Below, one piece after another: positions 5,839 to 6,710 of a DNA stretch of 6,710 bases (its first letter is position 1; every line of letters starts with the position of its first letter). Source of the stretch: an uncultured Leucobacter sp. (lineage in GTDB: Bacteria > Actinomycetota > Actinomycetes > Actinomycetales > Microbacteriaceae); NCBI GenBank assembly GCA_945952575.1, contig CAMFIY010000152.1:1-6710 (forward strand), written 5' to 3'. A model generated the notes under the pieces. The model saw only the letters and a list, made by a program, of their open reading frames with translations, had not been told where the DNA came from and did no database searches. A program made the position numbers and the translations under genes.

Positions 5839-6710
5839 GCGGGTCGAGGATCGAGCAGATGGAATGGCCCGAGGTCGACCTGGCCGCGCTCCGCGCGCAG
5901 CGTTGGCGGCGCACCCAGGAATGGATGCGTGCGGAGGAGCTCGACCATCTGATCCTGAGCAGCGGCGACGCGATTCGCTACGTCTGCGACTTGCGCACCC
6001 GCCTGACTCCCGAAAGCGACGATTGGCACGCGCTCGTCATCGACGGGGACGGGGCTTCCGAGCTCTTCGTGCCGTGGTCGGATGATTCGATCGAGGATCC
6101 GTATCCGGGCTCGGGCGTTGCGGCGGTCCGACCGGCGCCGGCCTGGGCGCCCGCAGCGCTGCACCCCCGCACCTGGGCTCAGGGCCTCGCCGCGTCGCTG
6201 GGCCGCGCAGGACGGCCGCACCGGGTCGGCGTCGAGGGGCTTCCGGGAGAGGTGCTCGGCGCGCTCGGCGAGCTGCTGCCGGACACGGCGTTCGTCCCGG
6301 TGCAGGCGGCCATGCTCGCCCTGCGCCGAGAGAAGCTGCCCGAGGAGGTCGTGCTGCTCGAGGCCGCGAGCCGCTGCAACTCGCGGGCCGTCACCGCGGC
6401 ACTCGACGCCGGCCGGGCCGGCGTGCGCGACTACGACTTCCTGGCGGCCGCGGTCGCCCGGCAGTTCGGCGACGGCATCGAGTTCTTCTCGCACGCGGTG
6501 TGCAACGTGCGCAAGCCGAGCGGGGACTGGTACCCCTACGGCGCCGAACTCGTCGACGGCGACGCGTTCATGTTCGACGTCGGCTGCTACGGCGTCGGGG
6601 GCTATGCCTCGGACATCGCGCGGACCGGCTTCGTCGGCGACCCGGATCCGCAGATCGCCCGCGCCTACGCCGAGCTGCTCGCCGCGCTGCACGTCGGGGA
6701 GGATCTGGCC
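5835..6710 (+). CDS. M24 (creatinase/prolidase-fold) metallohydrolase, 3' end outside window
   Basis: 292 residues are present out of the 380-430 usual for the family; the frame is open to the window end. The ATG overlaps the permease stop, with a G-rich binding stretch (5823-5827) 7 bases upstream. Residues about 20-160 fit the creatinase-type N-terminal domain, followed by the pita-bread catalytic domain from about 175. LVDGDAFMFDVGCYGVGGYAS then DIARTGFVG carries the first two metal ligands, Asp248 and Asp260. Their spacing is 12 residues; aminopeptidase P and methionine aminopeptidase have 11, while the DMSP lyase DddP, as I recall, has 12. The His usually found about 17 residues before the first Asp is absent (Asp231/Trp232 there). 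The remaining ligands (His, Glu, Glu) lie beyond the window. The fold includes Xaa-Pro peptidases, creatinase, ectoine hydrolase and DddP, so calling it a peptidase would be premature. Coupling to a permease suggests a small imported substrate. Confidence 0.88.
   Translation, partial: MSGSRIEQMEWPEVDLAALRAQRWRRTQEWMRAEELDHLILSSGDAIRYVCDLRTRLTPESDDWHALVIDGDGASELFVPWSDDSIEDPYPGSGVAAVRPAPAWAPAALHPRTWAQGLAASLGRAGRPHRVGVEGLPGEVLGALGELLPDTAFVPVQAAMLALRREKLPEEVVLLEAASRCNSRAVTAALDAGRAGVRDYDFLAAAVARQFGDGIEFFSHAVCNVRKPSGDWYPYGAELVDGDAFMFDVGCYGVGGYASDIARTGFVGDPDPQIARAYAELLAALHVGEDLA

Noticed and set aside
5469..6692. 407-codon open frame antisense to the permease end and M24 gene
   Set aside because: It is low-complexity and Arg/Ala/Asp-rich, crosses two real genes and has no domain; typical GC-driven shadow.

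Overview
The window is very GC-rich (G/C dominates third codon positions) and gene-dense, and its promoters look actinobacterial (a TTGAAA -35 with a TANNNT -10). GH1 glycosidase, LacI, TetR and Lrp/AsnC genes sit side by side. This fits a high-GC Gram-positive soil or environmental actinobacterium, possibly of the Microbacteriaceae type. That placement is an inference from composition and gene style, not from a marker gene. No RNA genes, CRISPR arrays, insertion sequences or phage genes are visible, and no gene-free stretch exceeds 300 bases.

Left block (1-1659): the 3' part of a GH1 beta-glucosidase-like gene, followed 9 bases later by a LacI-family repressor. They look like the tail of a sugar-utilisation operon. 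A hairpin-rich gap (1660-1850) follows and also holds a recognisable promoter for the next gene.

Middle block (1851-3400): an arginase/agmatinase-superfamily ureohydrolase with all metal ligands intact, followed after 17 bases by a GTG-started Lrp/AsnC regulator. The two are almost certainly one transcript. A strong hairpin (3463-3483) lies downstream. A good Shine-Dalgarno sequence and ATG then open a short reading frame that resembles the start of the permease gene further on, a possible relic of a rearrangement.

Right block (3550-6710): a TetR-family regulator on the minus strand, divergent from an APC-superfamily permease. The permease overlaps by ATGA a creatinase/prolidase-fold (M24) metallohydrolase that runs off the window. 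A 19-bp imperfect palindrome directly abuts the predicted permease -10 box and is the best candidate TetR operator.

Taken together, 1851-6710 looks like a catabolic locus for a nitrogen-containing small molecule: import by the permease, hydrolysis by the M24 enzyme and by the ureohydrolase (a family that normally releases urea from guanidino compounds), and control by a TetR and an Lrp-type sensor. The substrate cannot be read from the sequence. The M24 metal-site motif has atypical spacing and the ureohydrolase has unusual residues beside its metal site, so an uncharacterised pathway is plausible but unproven.
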